From NCBI GenBank assembly GCA_019638595.1, contig JAHBTJ010000018.1, positions 1 through 64,000 on the forward strand: a DNA stretch of 64,000 bases, given 5' to 3'. Each line of letters opens with the position of its first letter. The first letter of the stretch is position 1. The notes under the pieces were generated by a model. The model saw only the letters and a list, made by a program, of their open reading frames with translations. It ran no database searches and was not told the origin of the DNA. Origin of the DNA: Chitinophagaceae bacterium. Lineage in GTDB: Bacteria > Bacteroidota > Bacteroidia > Chitinophagales > Chitinophagaceae. A program made the translations under genes and the position numbers. This document shows, piece by piece, positions 8,793 through 18,689 of this stretch.

Positions 8793-10070
8793 CTAATTCC
8801 CTTTCGGTGCCGGACTTTCATTAACCAGTTTCAAGGCCTGCTCTATATACACTTCGCCGGTCATTTCGCCTAAACTGGTGCGACTGACATATTCATATCT
8901 TTTAAAGCTGTTAAAGTCAACCTTCGTCAACATATATCCAAAGGCATCGTTGGTCAGGCCAAACAGAAACGGTTGTTTCGTTTTCATATGCCTTTTTACA
9001 TAGTACCCGATATTAGGCAACGCCTCTCCCGGTATTGTAAGTACCTGCGCGGTTCCTATATTCAGCAGGTTGAGCTGCGTTTCGGCATAATCCGTATTGG
9101 GGCTTTCGCCTGCCAGCTTCAGCGGCGAATGACTCAGGATATATTTCATGATATCCGAGTCTATAGGAAATTTTATCCTACGTGCGGTACAAAACAATGC
9201 CGGGTTGGTTTGAACGGGAGCATCGGCTATGATGCGCAGCGCTTCATCAGCCAGTAAAGTGCCTATTCTTCCGCATTCCGCCCAATGATTGGCTTCTGTC
9301 TTTTCATCAATGCGGGTATCGGCAGTTACCATACCTCCTTGTGCGCCATTCATAAAAATAGCTATACCTCCGCCCTTTGATTCTATTCTATCATACAAAG
9401 GCCCGCACAGGTCAGGACTTAAGATGCCTTGTTTAGAGCCTATTACTTCCGGGTGAATAGCATAATTTACCAGGGTAGCTACAGGCTTGCCTTTATTTTT
9501 ACCGGCAGTTGCTATAGCCTGTATCACGCCGCATCGCGGATCATATAAATCGGGCGCATAATAGTTGTAAGCGATTTTGCCTTTGGCCTCCCCTACCGCA
9601 ATTTTCAATGAAGCAGGTTCCAGCTTTTTCAGCGCTTCATTTACTGCGTCTGCTACCTGCTGCACGCACCAGTTGAGATATTTGAGATCTGCAAATGATT
9701 CTCCTTTCTCATTCGGAAAACCATACGCGTCGGGGGCACTGTGCGTATGCGTGGCGCCGATCAATATATTTTCGGGAGGAATATCTTTTATAAGCGCTCT
9801 TGACTTATTACCTAACACCGACGGCCACCCTAAATTATCTATGTTCACAATAGCCACCCTGGTATCGCCGCTTTCAAGCACAAGCGCGCGCACAAACAGA
9901 TCGCCTTGCTTAACAGTAGCCGGTTTGGGGGTACCTATTCCCCCGGAAACCGGCAGTAAAGGATCGGGTGTAATGACCCTTACTGCGGCACCGGCTTTAA
10001 AGGTTTGGGTATTAGCATTGAAACTGAAAACGGTTAAAAACAGGATGTTGATAATAATACTCTTTTTCAT
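8793..10070 (-). CDS. Neutral/alkaline ceramidase-like secreted amidase
   Basis: A 425-aa exported protein (signal peptide ends near ANTQ, about residue 22) of the neutral/alkaline non-lysosomal ceramidase N-terminal family, zinc-dependent hydrolases of amide bonds. It begins with the family signature FKAGAAVRVITP and has the zinc-site motifs GATHTHSAPD (about 105-114) and NYAIHPEVIG, plus the FMNGAQGGM loop. It is much shorter than true ceramidases (about 650-700 aa) because it lacks the C-terminal Ig-like domain. Many Bacteroidota and Planctomycetota proteins share this short form and their substrates are not known. It sits directly downstream of SusD, so it probably processes the ligand taken up there. 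Confidence 0.8.
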   Translation of the reverse strand: MKKSIIINILFLTVFSFNANTQTFKAGAAVRVITPDPLLPVSGGIGTPKPATVKQGDLFVRALVLESGDTRVAIVNIDNLGWPSVLGNKSRALIKDIPPENILIGATHTHSAPDAYGFPNEKGESFADLKYLNWCVQQVADAVNEALKKLEPASLKIAVGEAKGKIAYNYYAPDLYDPRCGVIQAIATAGKNKGKPVATLVNYAIHPEVIGSKQGILSPDLCGPLYDRIESKGGGIAIFMNGAQGGMVTADTRIDEKTEANHWAECGRIGTLLADEALRIIADAPVQTNPALFCTARRIKFPIDSDIMKYILSHSPLKLAGESPNTDYAETQLNLLNIGTAQVLTIPGEALPNIGYYVKRHMKTKQPFLFGLTNDAFGYMLTKVDFNSFKRYEYVSRTSLGEMTGEVYIEQALKLVNESPAPKGN

Positions 10071-10123
10071 CCCTATATTACGTTATTGTATAAACGAAGT
10101 TCACGATCATTCCGGTTTTCCTG

Positions 10124-11752
10124 TTACCAGGGTTTTCCTGTTCCTTGGATTATCCAGGGTTTAGACCAGGCACTGTTCGCCCCTTCTGACTGGGAATAAG
10201 ATGTTGCTTCCAGGTTCTTCATTGCAGCTTCAATATTCGTCTTATTCAAATTCCGTTCACTGATCATATAATAAAAGCGAACCGGTACAGCGGCTTTTAT
10301 TGCCATAGGCCCTGTATGTAACTCAGGAATGCCGGTTCTTTTATAATCAGCCCACGATTCAGTAGCTGCCTGCCAACTGGCAATCCATTTTTGAGTAATG
10401 ATTTGTTTTTGAGTACCATCGTACGCAACACCCGGCTCGGTTATAAAGGTTGAATACGCAGCTCCAACGCCCCAGGTTTCAAGAGATGCTTTTATGGCAT
10501 TATTGTAGTATGTTTCGGCGGTTTCAGGCAGGGACCAACCCATCCACGCCGCTTCAGCCAATATAAAATTAACTTCCGAACCCGACAAAAGTCTTGATTT
10601 CAGCAAAGGGCTATTGAATGTCCTGTACATATCGCTTAGCCAGGATACGTGAGGATTAAATGCCGCCTGGTTAACATCCGGGCTTAAATTGTATGCAGCC
10701 GGAGCTGTATAAGAAGGCGGTATTCCAACATAGTCCGGGTTCAAACTGATATCAGCCATGGTAAGTCCCTTCGTTGATAAAATATCCGGAGAAATATACC
10801 GTTTGCCATCCATAATTTGGTCGGTGCCGGCAGGAAGGTTTTCATCCAGTACGATAGGTATTTCAACCTTTTTAGCCCATACGCCCAGGCGGGGATCGTT
10901 ACCGGGCCGCATAGCCTCTACGAGGGTTTGACACATTTTTATCCTTCTGTATTCACTTTCACTCACATCGTATACAGGCGTCCAGGAGGGCATATTGGCA
11001 TCATCTGCAGCCGTTGTTATGATGGGATTGTTTGCAGGATCTCCGGCAATTTGCTCAATACCGGCTTTTGCAATAGCAGGCTCTTTTACGGAAAGCCGCA
11101 TCAGGTATCTTAAACGCAGGGAATTAGCCAGTTTTCTCCATTTAACCGGATCTCCTTTATAATAGATATCTGCAGCTTCAATAGTGCTATTGTATTCGTT
11201 CTTTTGTTTCGACAGCAGGCTGTTAGCGGTTTCCAGATCGGCCAGTATACCCAGGTAAATATCTCTTTGATTATCAAAGGCAGGAAACATATTTTCGTCG
11301 CCACCTTTATCGGCATTCAGGGCGCCGGAGTAAGGCGCATCGCCAAATAAATCTGTAATGAGTCCAAAAACCATACTCTTCATTACCAGGGATACGCCTT
11401 TTTGCAGGTCATATCCCAGTTGTTCGGCTCTTTCATACACAAACTTATTGTTCCGTAAAATATCGTAATAGGTAGACCAGTCATTACTTTGTCCCCATTC
11501 ATAATTATTATGCCCGTCGGCCCAACCATCTTTTTGGGTATGTTGCATTACCCCGGCAACATTTTGATACCCCAGGTTGGTGAAGGCCATCCCTGTTGAA
11601 GAAAGCACTCTTGTTAAAACCAGGTTGGGATTAGCTGTCTCCGGCTGAATACCATTAGGGTCTATGTTCAGGTCTGTGAGATATTTTTTACAGCCCGAAA
11701 ATAAGACCGTTAATAAAACTGCACTTATTGTTATTATTCTATTGCGTAGCAT
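10124..11752 (-). CDS. SusD/RagB-family lipoprotein
   Basis: A 542-aa outer-membrane lipoprotein that serves as the ligand-binding lid of a SusC transporter. The lipobox LLFSGC (Cys about 21) is followed by KKYLTDLNIDPNG, a start typical of the SusD-like SusD-2 group. The C-terminal half has the usual FILAEAAWMGW and WIASWQAATESWADYKRTG stretches. It starts 10 bases after the SusC stop. With SusC, the ceramidase-like and the PqaA-like gene it forms an uptake and processing locus. Confidence 0.93.
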   Translation of the reverse strand: MLRNRIITISAVLLTVLFSGCKKYLTDLNIDPNGIQPETANPNLVLTRVLSSTGMAFTNLGYQNVAGVMQHTQKDGWADGHNNYEWGQSNDWSTYYDILRNNKFVYERAEQLGYDLQKGVSLVMKSMVFGLITDLFGDAPYSGALNADKGGDENMFPAFDNQRDIYLGILADLETANSLLSKQKNEYNSTIEAADIYYKGDPVKWRKLANSLRLRYLMRLSVKEPAIAKAGIEQIAGDPANNPIITTAADDANMPSWTPVYDVSESEYRRIKMCQTLVEAMRPGNDPRLGVWAKKVEIPIVLDENLPAGTDQIMDGKRYISPDILSTKGLTMADISLNPDYVGIPPSYTAPAAYNLSPDVNQAAFNPHVSWLSDMYRTFNSPLLKSRLLSGSEVNFILAEAAWMGWSLPETAETYYNNAIKASLETWGVGAAYSTFITEPGVAYDGTQKQIITQKWIASWQAATESWADYKRTGIPELHTGPMAIKAAVPVRFYYMISERNLNKTNIEAAMKNLEATSYSQSEGANSAWSKPWIIQGTGKPW

Positions 11753-11762
11753 ATTTTACTAT

Positions 11763-14700
11763 TTAGAACGTTACACTAACTTTAAAACCAACAGGAATTA
11801 CCCAGGGGTATACATTATACCTTTCAATACCCTGGGCGAACTGCATACCACCCCGGTTATCACCTATCCTGGGTTGAAATGCATTTTCAGGATCAATATT
11901 AATTTTAGCTGCCGTCCACAGCATGATATTCCTGCTGTAAACAGATATATTCACATCCTGCATTTTCATTCTTTGGGCAATTTTCTGTGGTAGCGTATAC
12001 CCTAATGAAACTTCTCTCAGCTTCAGATAGGAAGCATCAAATGTAGCGGTACGTGTAAAAGACCAGGGCGTTGCTCCGGCCAGGGGAAGCGTTTTACTGC
12101 CGCCGGGTTGTCCAATGTTTTCACCCAGGTTCTCTACGTACTGACCCTGATCATCAAGATATACACCGGGAATAAGCACGCCGCCATAAGGCACGGTGTA
12201 AGGCCCGTAAACGAAGGGGAAGCTGTTATACTCAGGAGTAGGGCCGCCTACCAGTGGCAGGGTATTGCCATTGGGCAGGATCATCTTATCCTGGTTGGCT
12301 ACCAGGTAATCTCTCAATTCTCTACCCTGCAGGTTACCGGGATTGATCAGCTTATCGTAAGCCATCTGCGAAAGTCCTCCCTCTTCCATATACCGGTAAG
12401 TTTGCGACATGAAATCGCCGCCATTGCGCCAGTCAAACGTCAGGCTCAAACTAAAGCCCTTATAAGTAAGGGACGTTTGCGCTCCCATAATAAACCTGGG
12501 ATTATAATTCCCTACTTTATTTTTGGTATTTACGGCATCAATGCTTTGCCATTTCCCGGTATTATCCAATATGGGATAGCCGTAATACGGGCTGCTTTTA
12601 TCGGTTACCGTTACTATCTGCGCATCATATATATCGCCCATCTCATCGCCTACATAAGTCCATGATCCGCCTTTAGCTTCATTCCACAGCGTAAAATAAG
12701 GAAGCTCGTCAGACAATTCTATCAGCCTTGTTCTATTCCTGGTAAAATTCAGGTTAACATCCCAACGCAGGTTTTTATTGGCGATGGGCGTTATTCCAAA
12801 AGTCATTTCAACACCTTTGCTTCTCAGCAAACCGGCATTGATATTTTTTTGTGTATAACCGGAGGAAGGAGGTATCAATGTATTTAAAATCTGGTTTTTA
12901 TTTTCAACCATATAGTAAGTACCGGCAAAACGAAGCCTTCCGCCATACATCGTTATGTCTATCCCCCCTTCATAGGAGCGCGCAAGTTCGGGCTTTAACT
13001 GGGCATTTTGCAGTACAGCAGAAGTAGTCAACTGGGGTACCCCTGCAAATGTGCCCGCGTTTTGCAACATTGATAATAACTTATAGGGCTCGGTATCGTT
13101 ACCCACCTGTGCCACGCCACCCCTTAATTTAAACAGGTTTACGTAAGAGGGCATTCCCAGCATTTCATTGAGCAGGATGCTTAAAGAAGCTGAGGGATAA
13201 AAATATCCGGCAGCGTCAGGCAGCGTGCTGGACCAGTCATTACGCCCGGATACATCCAGAAACAGGTAGTCTTTATAACTCAGGTTCAAAAATCCGTATA
13301 AACTGTTAACGGCTTTTTCAAACCTGTAACTTGACGCAACAAGATTACCCATTGCAATATTAGAAAGAGAATAAACACCCGGGGTAATTAACCCGTTGAT
13401 GGAAGAAGTGCTTGCGTTGCTTCCATTTTGATAGCGATGGTTACCGCCGCCCGATACGGATAAATTAAAATCTTTTAAGCCCTTTTTATACGTCAGCAGA
13501 AAGTCGGCGTTATTTTCAAAATTGTTAATATTCATTAATCCATAACCACCATAAGGATCTTCAGAATAACTTCTGCCTAATTTGGTTTCGCGCTGTTCGG
13601 AAAGATTGTCTAACGAATACCGGGCCATAAACGAAAAGTCCCTGGATATTTGCCAGTCGGCTCTTATATTTCCAAACACCCTGTCTCTTACAAAGCCATT
13701 ATTGATTTCGTAGGCCAAGAAATAGGGGTTATTAAAGGTAGGCGGTTTACCGCTTGCCGCCAGCCGCGCTGCATCCTGCGATTTTTGCAGGTATCCTTCC
13801 TGCCCCGGCATCCAGTAATCTTTCATCACCCTGATGTCGGTATTGGGTGCAACCGCATAAGCCCATTGCAGCGGGTTAGCGCCTCTTTCGCCGGCCGGGC
13901 GATTGTTGGAATTATTACGGCTCAGATCCAGGTTGGTGCTTATCTTAAAATTTTTACTGGCTTTAATACCGGCTGCAATATTAAAAGTGTTCCTGAAAAG
14001 ATCGGAATTAGGCACAATGCCCTTGTTTTGCATATTAGAATAAGACAACCGGTAACTTACCAGGTTATTGTTATTAGCTACAGATACCCCGTTAATGCTG
14101 GTAATACCTGTTTCTACAAAATTTTTGACATTATTGGGATGCGACACCAACGGTGTTGCTATCTGCTTTCCATCATCTCCTACAGGGTTGTTCCATTGCA
14201 CTTCTTCATAGCCTTTATCCAGTTCGGCGCCATAGTAACCGTTTATCCAGTCCTGTACCAAAACACCGAAAGGGTTCGTAAGGGGATTGCCGCTTACAGA
14301 AACAGGAATAGCGGAAACCTGCCCGGGGCCAAATTTTGTTTGTACTTTAAGAAAACGATAAGGCTTATCGAATACGGTGTTGGTATAGGCATTTACGGTT
14401 AGCTTTTGCGCTTTCGCGCCACTTTTAGTAGTGATCAATATCACACCATTACCAGCTCTTGCACCATATAACGCAGCGGCGCTGGGGCCCTTCAAAACCG
14501 AAATATTCTCTATATCGTCGGGATTAATGCTGGAAATTGAATTGCCGTAATCTACCCGGTTATCCTTTCCATTTACCTGGCTGATATTGTTGATGGTATT
14601 ATTTAAAGGCGTTCCATCTACCACGATCAACGGTTGATTATCGTTATTCAAAGAGGTAGCTCCGCGGATCACCATACTTACCGAAGAACCTACACCGCTT

Positions 14701-15248
14701 GTCTGGTTAATGGTTACACCGGCAACTTTTCCGGCCATGGCCGTTAATATATTCTCCTGCGGCACCCTCACCATTTCCTTTCCGGCTACTTCCTCTACAG
14801 AGTAACCCAACGACTTTTTTTCCCTGGTGATGCCTAAAGCGGTAACCACAACACCGGAAAGTTCCTGGGCATCTTTTTCAAGGGTAACTGTAATATCTTT
14901 TTGTCCTTTTACAGCTACTTCTAATGTTTTATAACCCACCGAAGTAAATAGCAATACACTATTCGCATTTTTGACACTTAACGAAAATCCGCCCTGCTTA
15001 TCAGTAGTGGTGGCATTAACGGTTCCTTTCTCTGTTACAGTAACACCTACCATAATACCGTTTTCATCTCTTACCGTACCCTTTACTACAAAGTCAGCAT
15101 AAGGTAAACCCGTTTTTAAAGAGGGCGCATTATTTCTTTCAGAGGATCCGGTCGGCACATTTACATCCTTGGCGATTGATGCATTTACCACAACCAGTAA
15201 TGAAGTAAGCAAACAATATGACCTTATATTAAGGTAACATTTTCTCAT
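11763..15248 (-). CDS. SusC/RagA-family TonB-linked outer-membrane transporter
   Basis: A 1161-aa TonB-dependent receptor. In order: signal peptide (1-26), carboxypeptidase-regulatory-like domain (about 54-130, VKGTVRDENGIMVGVTV), plug domain (about 140-280, with GTPLNNTINNISQVN and the ITTKSGAKA motif), then the 22-strand barrel ending in aromatic FKVSVTF. The SusC signature VVVTALGI appears at about 134-141. Length and ends are complete, with no frameshift. It pairs with the SusD gene 10 bases downstream. A small lipoprotein gene 51 bases upstream on the same strand is probably co-transcribed. The ligand is unknown. Confidence 0.95.
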   Translation of the reverse strand: MRKCYLNIRSYCLLTSLLVVVNASIAKDVNVPTGSSERNNAPSLKTGLPYADFVVKGTVRDENGIMVGVTVTEKGTVNATTTDKQGGFSLSVKNANSVLLFTSVGYKTLEVAVKGQKDITVTLEKDAQELSGVVVTALGITREKKSLGYSVEEVAGKEMVRVPQENILTAMAGKVAGVTINQTSGVGSSVSMVIRGATSLNNDNQPLIVVDGTPLNNTINNISQVNGKDNRVDYGNSISSINPDDIENISVLKGPSAAALYGARAGNGVILITTKSGAKAQKLTVNAYTNTVFDKPYRFLKVQTKFGPGQVSAIPVSVSGNPLTNPFGVLVQDWINGYYGAELDKGYEEVQWNNPVGDDGKQIATPLVSHPNNVKNFVETGITSINGVSVANNNNLVSYRLSYSNMQNKGIVPNSDLFRNTFNIAAGIKASKNFKISTNLDLSRNNSNNRPAGERGANPLQWAYAVAPNTDIRVMKDYWMPGQEGYLQKSQDAARLAASGKPPTFNNPYFLAYEINNGFVRDRVFGNIRADWQISRDFSFMARYSLDNLSEQRETKLGRSYSEDPYGGYGLMNINNFENNADFLLTYKKGLKDFNLSVSGGGNHRYQNGSNASTSSINGLITPGVYSLSNIAMGNLVASSYRFEKAVNSLYGFLNLSYKDYLFLDVSGRNDWSSTLPDAAGYFYPSASLSILLNEMLGMPSYVNLFKLRGGVAQVGNDTEPYKLLSMLQNAGTFAGVPQLTTSAVLQNAQLKPELARSYEGGIDITMYGGRLRFAGTYYMVENKNQILNTLIPPSSGYTQKNINAGLLRSKGVEMTFGITPIANKNLRWDVNLNFTRNRTRLIELSDELPYFTLWNEAKGGSWTYVGDEMGDIYDAQIVTVTDKSSPYYGYPILDNTGKWQSIDAVNTKNKVGNYNPRFIMGAQTSLTYKGFSLSLTFDWRNGGDFMSQTYRYMEEGGLSQMAYDKLINPGNLQGRELRDYLVANQDKMILPNGNTLPLVGGPTPEYNSFPFVYGPYTVPYGGVLIPGVYLDDQGQYVENLGENIGQPGGSKTLPLAGATPWSFTRTATFDASYLKLREVSLGYTLPQKIAQRMKMQDVNISVYSRNIMLWTAAKINIDPENAFQPRIGDNRGGMQFAQGIERYNVYPWVIPVGFKVSVTF

Positions 15249-15299
15249 AACAATTCTATTGATGATTGGTTAAAATAATATGACTAAAAGACGTCTTAA

Positions 15300-15845
15300 T
15301 TATTGCTTTTCAAAAATGAGATATACAGGAACATCTGCTCCTTTGGGCGGGCTGGCCTCATAAATATTAATAGTAAAACCCAAAGATCCCAGTTTGAGAC
15401 TACCGGCATCCATCTTCTCAATCCAAACAGGTGTATCTTTATTGTCGGTTGAAACAAGATGCAATGCGGTACCATAAGCCTGCAAATTCCATGTGCCTGA
15501 ATTACCTGCTTTAGGCAGGATAAAATCGGTACTACCGGTAATGCTAAAAGTACCCTTGGCGTCAAAAGTAAAAACATTGTCTTTGGTTGCTGTGATCAGG
15601 GGGCCTGTTACCGGCAAATACCCTACTACATTGTGCAGGCTGAACCCTACCGGCAATTGTTGCCCCGCAAATGGTATGGAATAGGCCAATACAATATCTG
15701 TCTGCTTCCACGACCCCGTCAGCATGCTTTGCTTTACGATGGTCGGGTCTTCCAGCGTTTTAATATCTTCCTTATCGCAGGATGCGAACAGTAAGGACGC
15801 AATAAATAATAATACAAGGGCTTGAGATGCTTTTTTCATAAACAA
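15300..15845 (-). CDS. Lipocalin-like lipoprotein, 181 aa
   Basis: A small lipoprotein with lipobox LLFASC (Cys about 22). The mature part is rich in beta strands, with a GSWKQTDI-type motif near residue 45 and later FDAKGTFSITG and SGTWNL stretches, as in lipocalin-like and DUF4923-like proteins of Bacteroidota. It is the first gene of the SusCD unit (51 bases to SusC) and is probably an outer-membrane-attached accessory that binds a hydrophobic or sugar ligand. The family assignment is tentative. Confidence 0.65.
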   Translation of the reverse strand: MFMKKASQALVLLFIASLLFASCDKEDIKTLEDPTIVKQSMLTGSWKQTDIVLAYSIPFAGQQLPVGFSLHNVVGYLPVTGPLITATKDNVFTFDAKGTFSITGSTDFILPKAGNSGTWNLQAYGTALHLVSTDNKDTPVWIEKMDAGSLKLGSLGFTINIYEASPPKGADVPVYLIFEKQ

Positions 15846-16209
15846 ACGATCATCGGTTTTGGTGAATCTAAATAAAATGATGCAATAGCATAGTGTTATA
15901 ATTCCGGCAGGTTAGCAGCGTTAACGGGTATTATAATAATTATAATAACATACGTTCGTTATTTAAAATAAAAAACAACCGTTCTTTCCCATTCTAAATA
16001 ATTTTCAATTTTATTTAAAATCCGGGCTATGGCAAATGTTATTTTTTACAAAAAGGATAGCTTAAATTACTTTAATGGTATAACCTGCATATCCTGCGTT
16101 TTGCGCCACAGCCGCATGCCGCAATATAGAAGGCAGCACGGGGCTTGTGCCATATAATGGCATCAAACAAAGCCGGAATGCTGCATTTAGCTTAAAAAGA
16201 TTGTGAAGA
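15846..16209. other. Intergenic region upstream of the SusCD locus
   Basis: 364 bases of mostly AT-rich DNA between the ECF sigma gene and the lipoprotein gene. The promoter of the SusCD locus should be here, but no exact TAnnTTTG box was found on the minus strand. No open reading frame or RNA gene is recognisable. Confidence 0.6.
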
Positions 16210-16770
16210 TTAAAGCCGCGTATACATTTGGCGCCGGAGATTGATCATGGCGCGAAACGCCAGGTTGTTTACAGACTGGTAATTCATACAAAGCCTGGCG
16301 GCGATCTGCTCGTAGGTCAATCCTTCAAAAAAGCGAAGCCGTACTACCTGTTTCTGGCGCGAAGTAAGCTGCCGGAGCGCTTTGTTAAGCTTTGTTTTTT
16401 GTTCCGAAGCAATATCACCCGAAATAATGATATCTTCTATATTCTGCTCCTGGTGTATCCCCAAATCATTATCCATCAGCTCATTGATAACAATTTTGGT
16501 TTTAACCTTTTTAAGTATAATGCTTTTCAGCACTTTTACCAGGTATCCATAGGAGTGATTCACATCTCCTATACTGGCACGGTAATGCCATAATTCAATA
16601 AAAATCTCCTGGAGCGCGTCTTTGGCAAGCTCGCGATTATCTGTCATTTTTAAAGCTGCATGAAAAAGCCTGTCAATATAGGTATCATACAAATACCCCA
16701 GGGCTTCGGCCCGCCCTTCCTTAAGCTGTTTCCAGCAGGCAGCATCATTTTGGTAAAGAGTTTCAGGCAT
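16210..16770 (-). CDS. ECF-type RNA polymerase sigma-70 factor
   Basis: A 186-aa ECF sigma factor with region 2 (about 20-90, LYDTYIDRLFHAALKMT and AKDALQEIFIELW) and region 4 (about 125-180, LTSRQKQVVRLRFFEGLTYEQIAARL with helix-turn-helix). In Bacteroidota such factors usually pair with a FecR-type anti-sigma and a SusC with an N-terminal STN domain. No FecR gene is next to it, and the nearby SusC has no STN domain, so it is an orphan. It recruits RNA polymerase to unknown targets, possibly the SusCD locus downstream. Confidence 0.9.
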   Translation of the reverse strand: MPETLYQNDAACWKQLKEGRAEALGYLYDTYIDRLFHAALKMTDNRELAKDALQEIFIELWHYRASIGDVNHSYGYLVKVLKSIILKKVKTKIVINELMDNDLGIHQEQNIEDIIISGDIASEQKTKLNKALRQLTSRQKQVVRLRFFEGLTYEQIAARLCMNYQSVNNLAFRAMINLRRQMYTRL

Positions 16771-17147
16771 AACTGATGAATAAGCAGGTAAAAAAATTTA
16801 TTTCATTAAAAACTTTCTACTATTCTGCCGTTTTTTCAATAGTCAATGTTATCTCAAATCGAAAAAGTGACCAATAGTAATTCTTATGAAAAAAATAGCA
16901 GAAATTATGATGGGCATTTTAAAATAAACCGGCAAACCGGTACATGACTCGCAGAAAGAGATGCAAACCTATAGAAAACAACCATGCACTTATACGCTGC
17001 AGGGCAGTGTTAACCTGTATTTCATATATACATGAAAAACTAACGTAAATGTGTATCTGCCACGGGGAAAAGTTTTCATTTTTTTAGAAGATGGCGTAAA
17101 ATATACTGACAGTATAAAAGCTGCCATATTATTTGCAATGCCAGGCA
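16771..17147. other. Intergenic region with no recognisable gene
   Basis: 377 bases between the sigma factor start and the terminator of the beta-barrel gene. There is a small ACCGG-CAAA-CCGGT palindrome near 16928. Otherwise I see AT-rich sequence that should hold the sigma-gene promoter and no supported coding sequence. Confidence 0.55.
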
Positions 17148-17180
17148 ACAAAAAAACCGGAATCTGCAAAGAGACTCCGG
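17148..17180 (-). terminator. Rho-independent terminator of the beta-barrel gene
   Basis: On the minus strand, CCGGAGTC pairs with GATTCCGG (8 bp with one G-U) around an 8-base loop and is followed directly by a run of seven T. It lies about 30 bases past the stop at 17210. Confidence 0.75.
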
Positions 17181-17209
17181 CTTGCGTAACATAATAATTA
17201 AAATCGTCA

Positions 17210-17749
17210 CTAAAAAGTATACCGGGCAGAAACACCTACATTACCGGCATAGAACCTGGAATAAGTACTTAAATAGCTGTAACCATAATAATCCGGCCTT
17301 ATAATCGCAATAGTCGGCCTGAAATCCGCACTTACATTTAAAGGGATATTATTAAACTTATAATCAGCTCCACCTGTAGGGAACAAACCCAATCCAAATC
17401 CCCTCAGGTCTTCATTACTTGAAAAAGTATTATAAACAGTTGCACCACCACCAATAAACCATCTTAAGCCTTCTACATTTCCTATCGGGAAATGATGCTG
17501 ATAAGAGGCAGAGAACGACAGATGAAACTGGCTGTAGCTCGAATAAATTGCCGAGTAAGGCCTAAATCCAAGATTTAATTCAATAGCGCCAGGTTTTGTT
17601 ATGAAGGTTTTGAACGATGCAGCGGCAACATCATAATAACCACCGCCTATACGAACACCTATACCCCTCTTGTAATCACTGCCATCCTGGGCATTAACGG
17701 CTGCCATAACACATGATACCGCCCAAATAGTTAAAATCAACTTTTTCAT
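17210..17749 (-). CDS. Outer-membrane beta-barrel protein
   Basis: A small porin-like barrel of about 179 aa. The ATG at 17749 is preferred because it puts the signal peptide MKKLILTIWAVSCVMAAVNAQ first; a longer in-frame start at 17791 adds 14 polar residues before it. The mature part alternates polar and aromatic residues in about eight strands (GIGVRIGGGYYDV, AIELNLGFRPY, FHLSFSASYQHHFP) and ends in the C-terminal aromatic YTF, as expected for BAM-assembled barrels. Function is unknown. It has its own terminator. Confidence 0.8.
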   Translation of the reverse strand: MKKLILTIWAVSCVMAAVNAQDGSDYKRGIGVRIGGGYYDVAAASFKTFITKPGAIELNLGFRPYSAIYSSYSQFHLSFSASYQHHFPIGNVEGLRWFIGGGATVYNTFSSNEDLRGFGLGLFPTGGADYKFNNIPLNVSADFRPTIAIIRPDYYGYSYLSTYSRFYAGNVGVSARYTF

Positions 17750-17823
17750 TAAAACAGGTTTTAAATAATAAGATAATGTATTGAGCCGCAAATATAGTAC
17801 GCAAAAAACGTTTTACATAAAGG

Positions 17824-18402
17824 TCAGGGTATCCTTTTTACGTAAAACTCGCCATCAGTAATATCCAGCTTTACCGAAAAATCATCGTTGTACATTTTCC
17901 CCGAAAATTTTCCCTTTAAATATTTATCTGTTTGCTCCGTAAAGATCAGCCGGGCTTCCGTTTCTACCGTTGCGGGCAATGCAGGCGCAAGCTCTTCCGC
18001 CCATGTCATAAAAAATTTACCATTATCATCAAAATATCCCAGGCTCAGTAATTCCGCTTTTTGCAGGCCTGCCGACGACGCTGAAAAATTAGTATAGGTA
18101 ACATCCGTGCTGTTGGGCGAAGCGGTGGCTAAACTAATAGACATATTGTTTTTGGTGCCGACAAAATTTTCCTTCAGCCCGGAGAGTGTGCTGGCGTATT
18201 TTCCGCCGGCCAACTTGTTAAAATTACCTTCTGCATATGCTTTGTACTCTATCCGCGTGCCGTTGGCTTTAAATCTTACATAGTATTCCGAACCGGGATC
18301 TCCCTGCTCACCTCCTTTTTTGCATGATAGCAGGGAAAGCGCAACGATCAATACTCCAATGCATGCACAAACGGTCCGCGAACCCCATAAAACCTGGCTC
18401 AT
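17824..18402 (-). CDS. Hypothetical lipoprotein, 192 aa
   Basis: The lipobox LSLLSC (Cys about 27) predicts lipid attachment. The mature protein starts with a Gly-rich stretch and YYVRFKANGTRIEYK, a form seen in short Bacteroidota lipoproteins of beta-sandwich type. The C-terminal part has LKGKFSGKMYNDDFSVKLDITDGEFYVKR, which resembles repeated strands. No enzyme motif is seen. It lies 75 bases upstream of the beta-barrel start on the same strand, so the two may be co-expressed. Confidence 0.7.
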   Translation of the reverse strand: MSQVLWGSRTVCACIGVLIVALSLLSCKKGGEQGDPGSEYYVRFKANGTRIEYKAYAEGNFNKLAGGKYASTLSGLKENFVGTKNNMSISLATASPNSTDVTYTNFSASSAGLQKAELLSLGYFDDNGKFFMTWAEELAPALPATVETEARLIFTEQTDKYLKGKFSGKMYNDDFSVKLDITDGEFYVKRIP

Positions 18403-18689
18403 ATTTTTATTTAATTTCAGGATGATTGTGTTTCAGGGTTGCATCTCTATGGATGTTTTGCATAAGCCGGGCTATGCCAACAGGGTTGGGAAAGGGTTAA
18501 AACGTCAGGGATGGAGGAGATAGCTTATTACCGCACAAAATTATACTGCCGTAAGCCGGCCGCAATCACCGTTTATTTTCTGCCGGTTATAATTTATTCT
18601 TTGCCTGTATTTTCTTATTATCACTAAATCGCAGGAATATATTTACCTTACCCTGTTATTCAAAAAGCTCATTTTTAAGCCCATCCTCC

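Noticed and set aside
13650-14402. 250-codon plus-strand frame
   Set aside because: It lies wholly antisense to the SusC gene, has no domain or signal peptide, and its composition mirrors the opposite strand.
15249-16209. RNA gene or riboswitch upstream of the SusCD locus
   Set aside because: The stretch is AT-rich with no stable long stem or known aptamer pattern.
16990-17235. 81-codon minus-strand frame after the beta-barrel gene
   Set aside because: It runs through the terminator hairpin and overlaps the end of the barrel gene in another frame; no protein features are seen.
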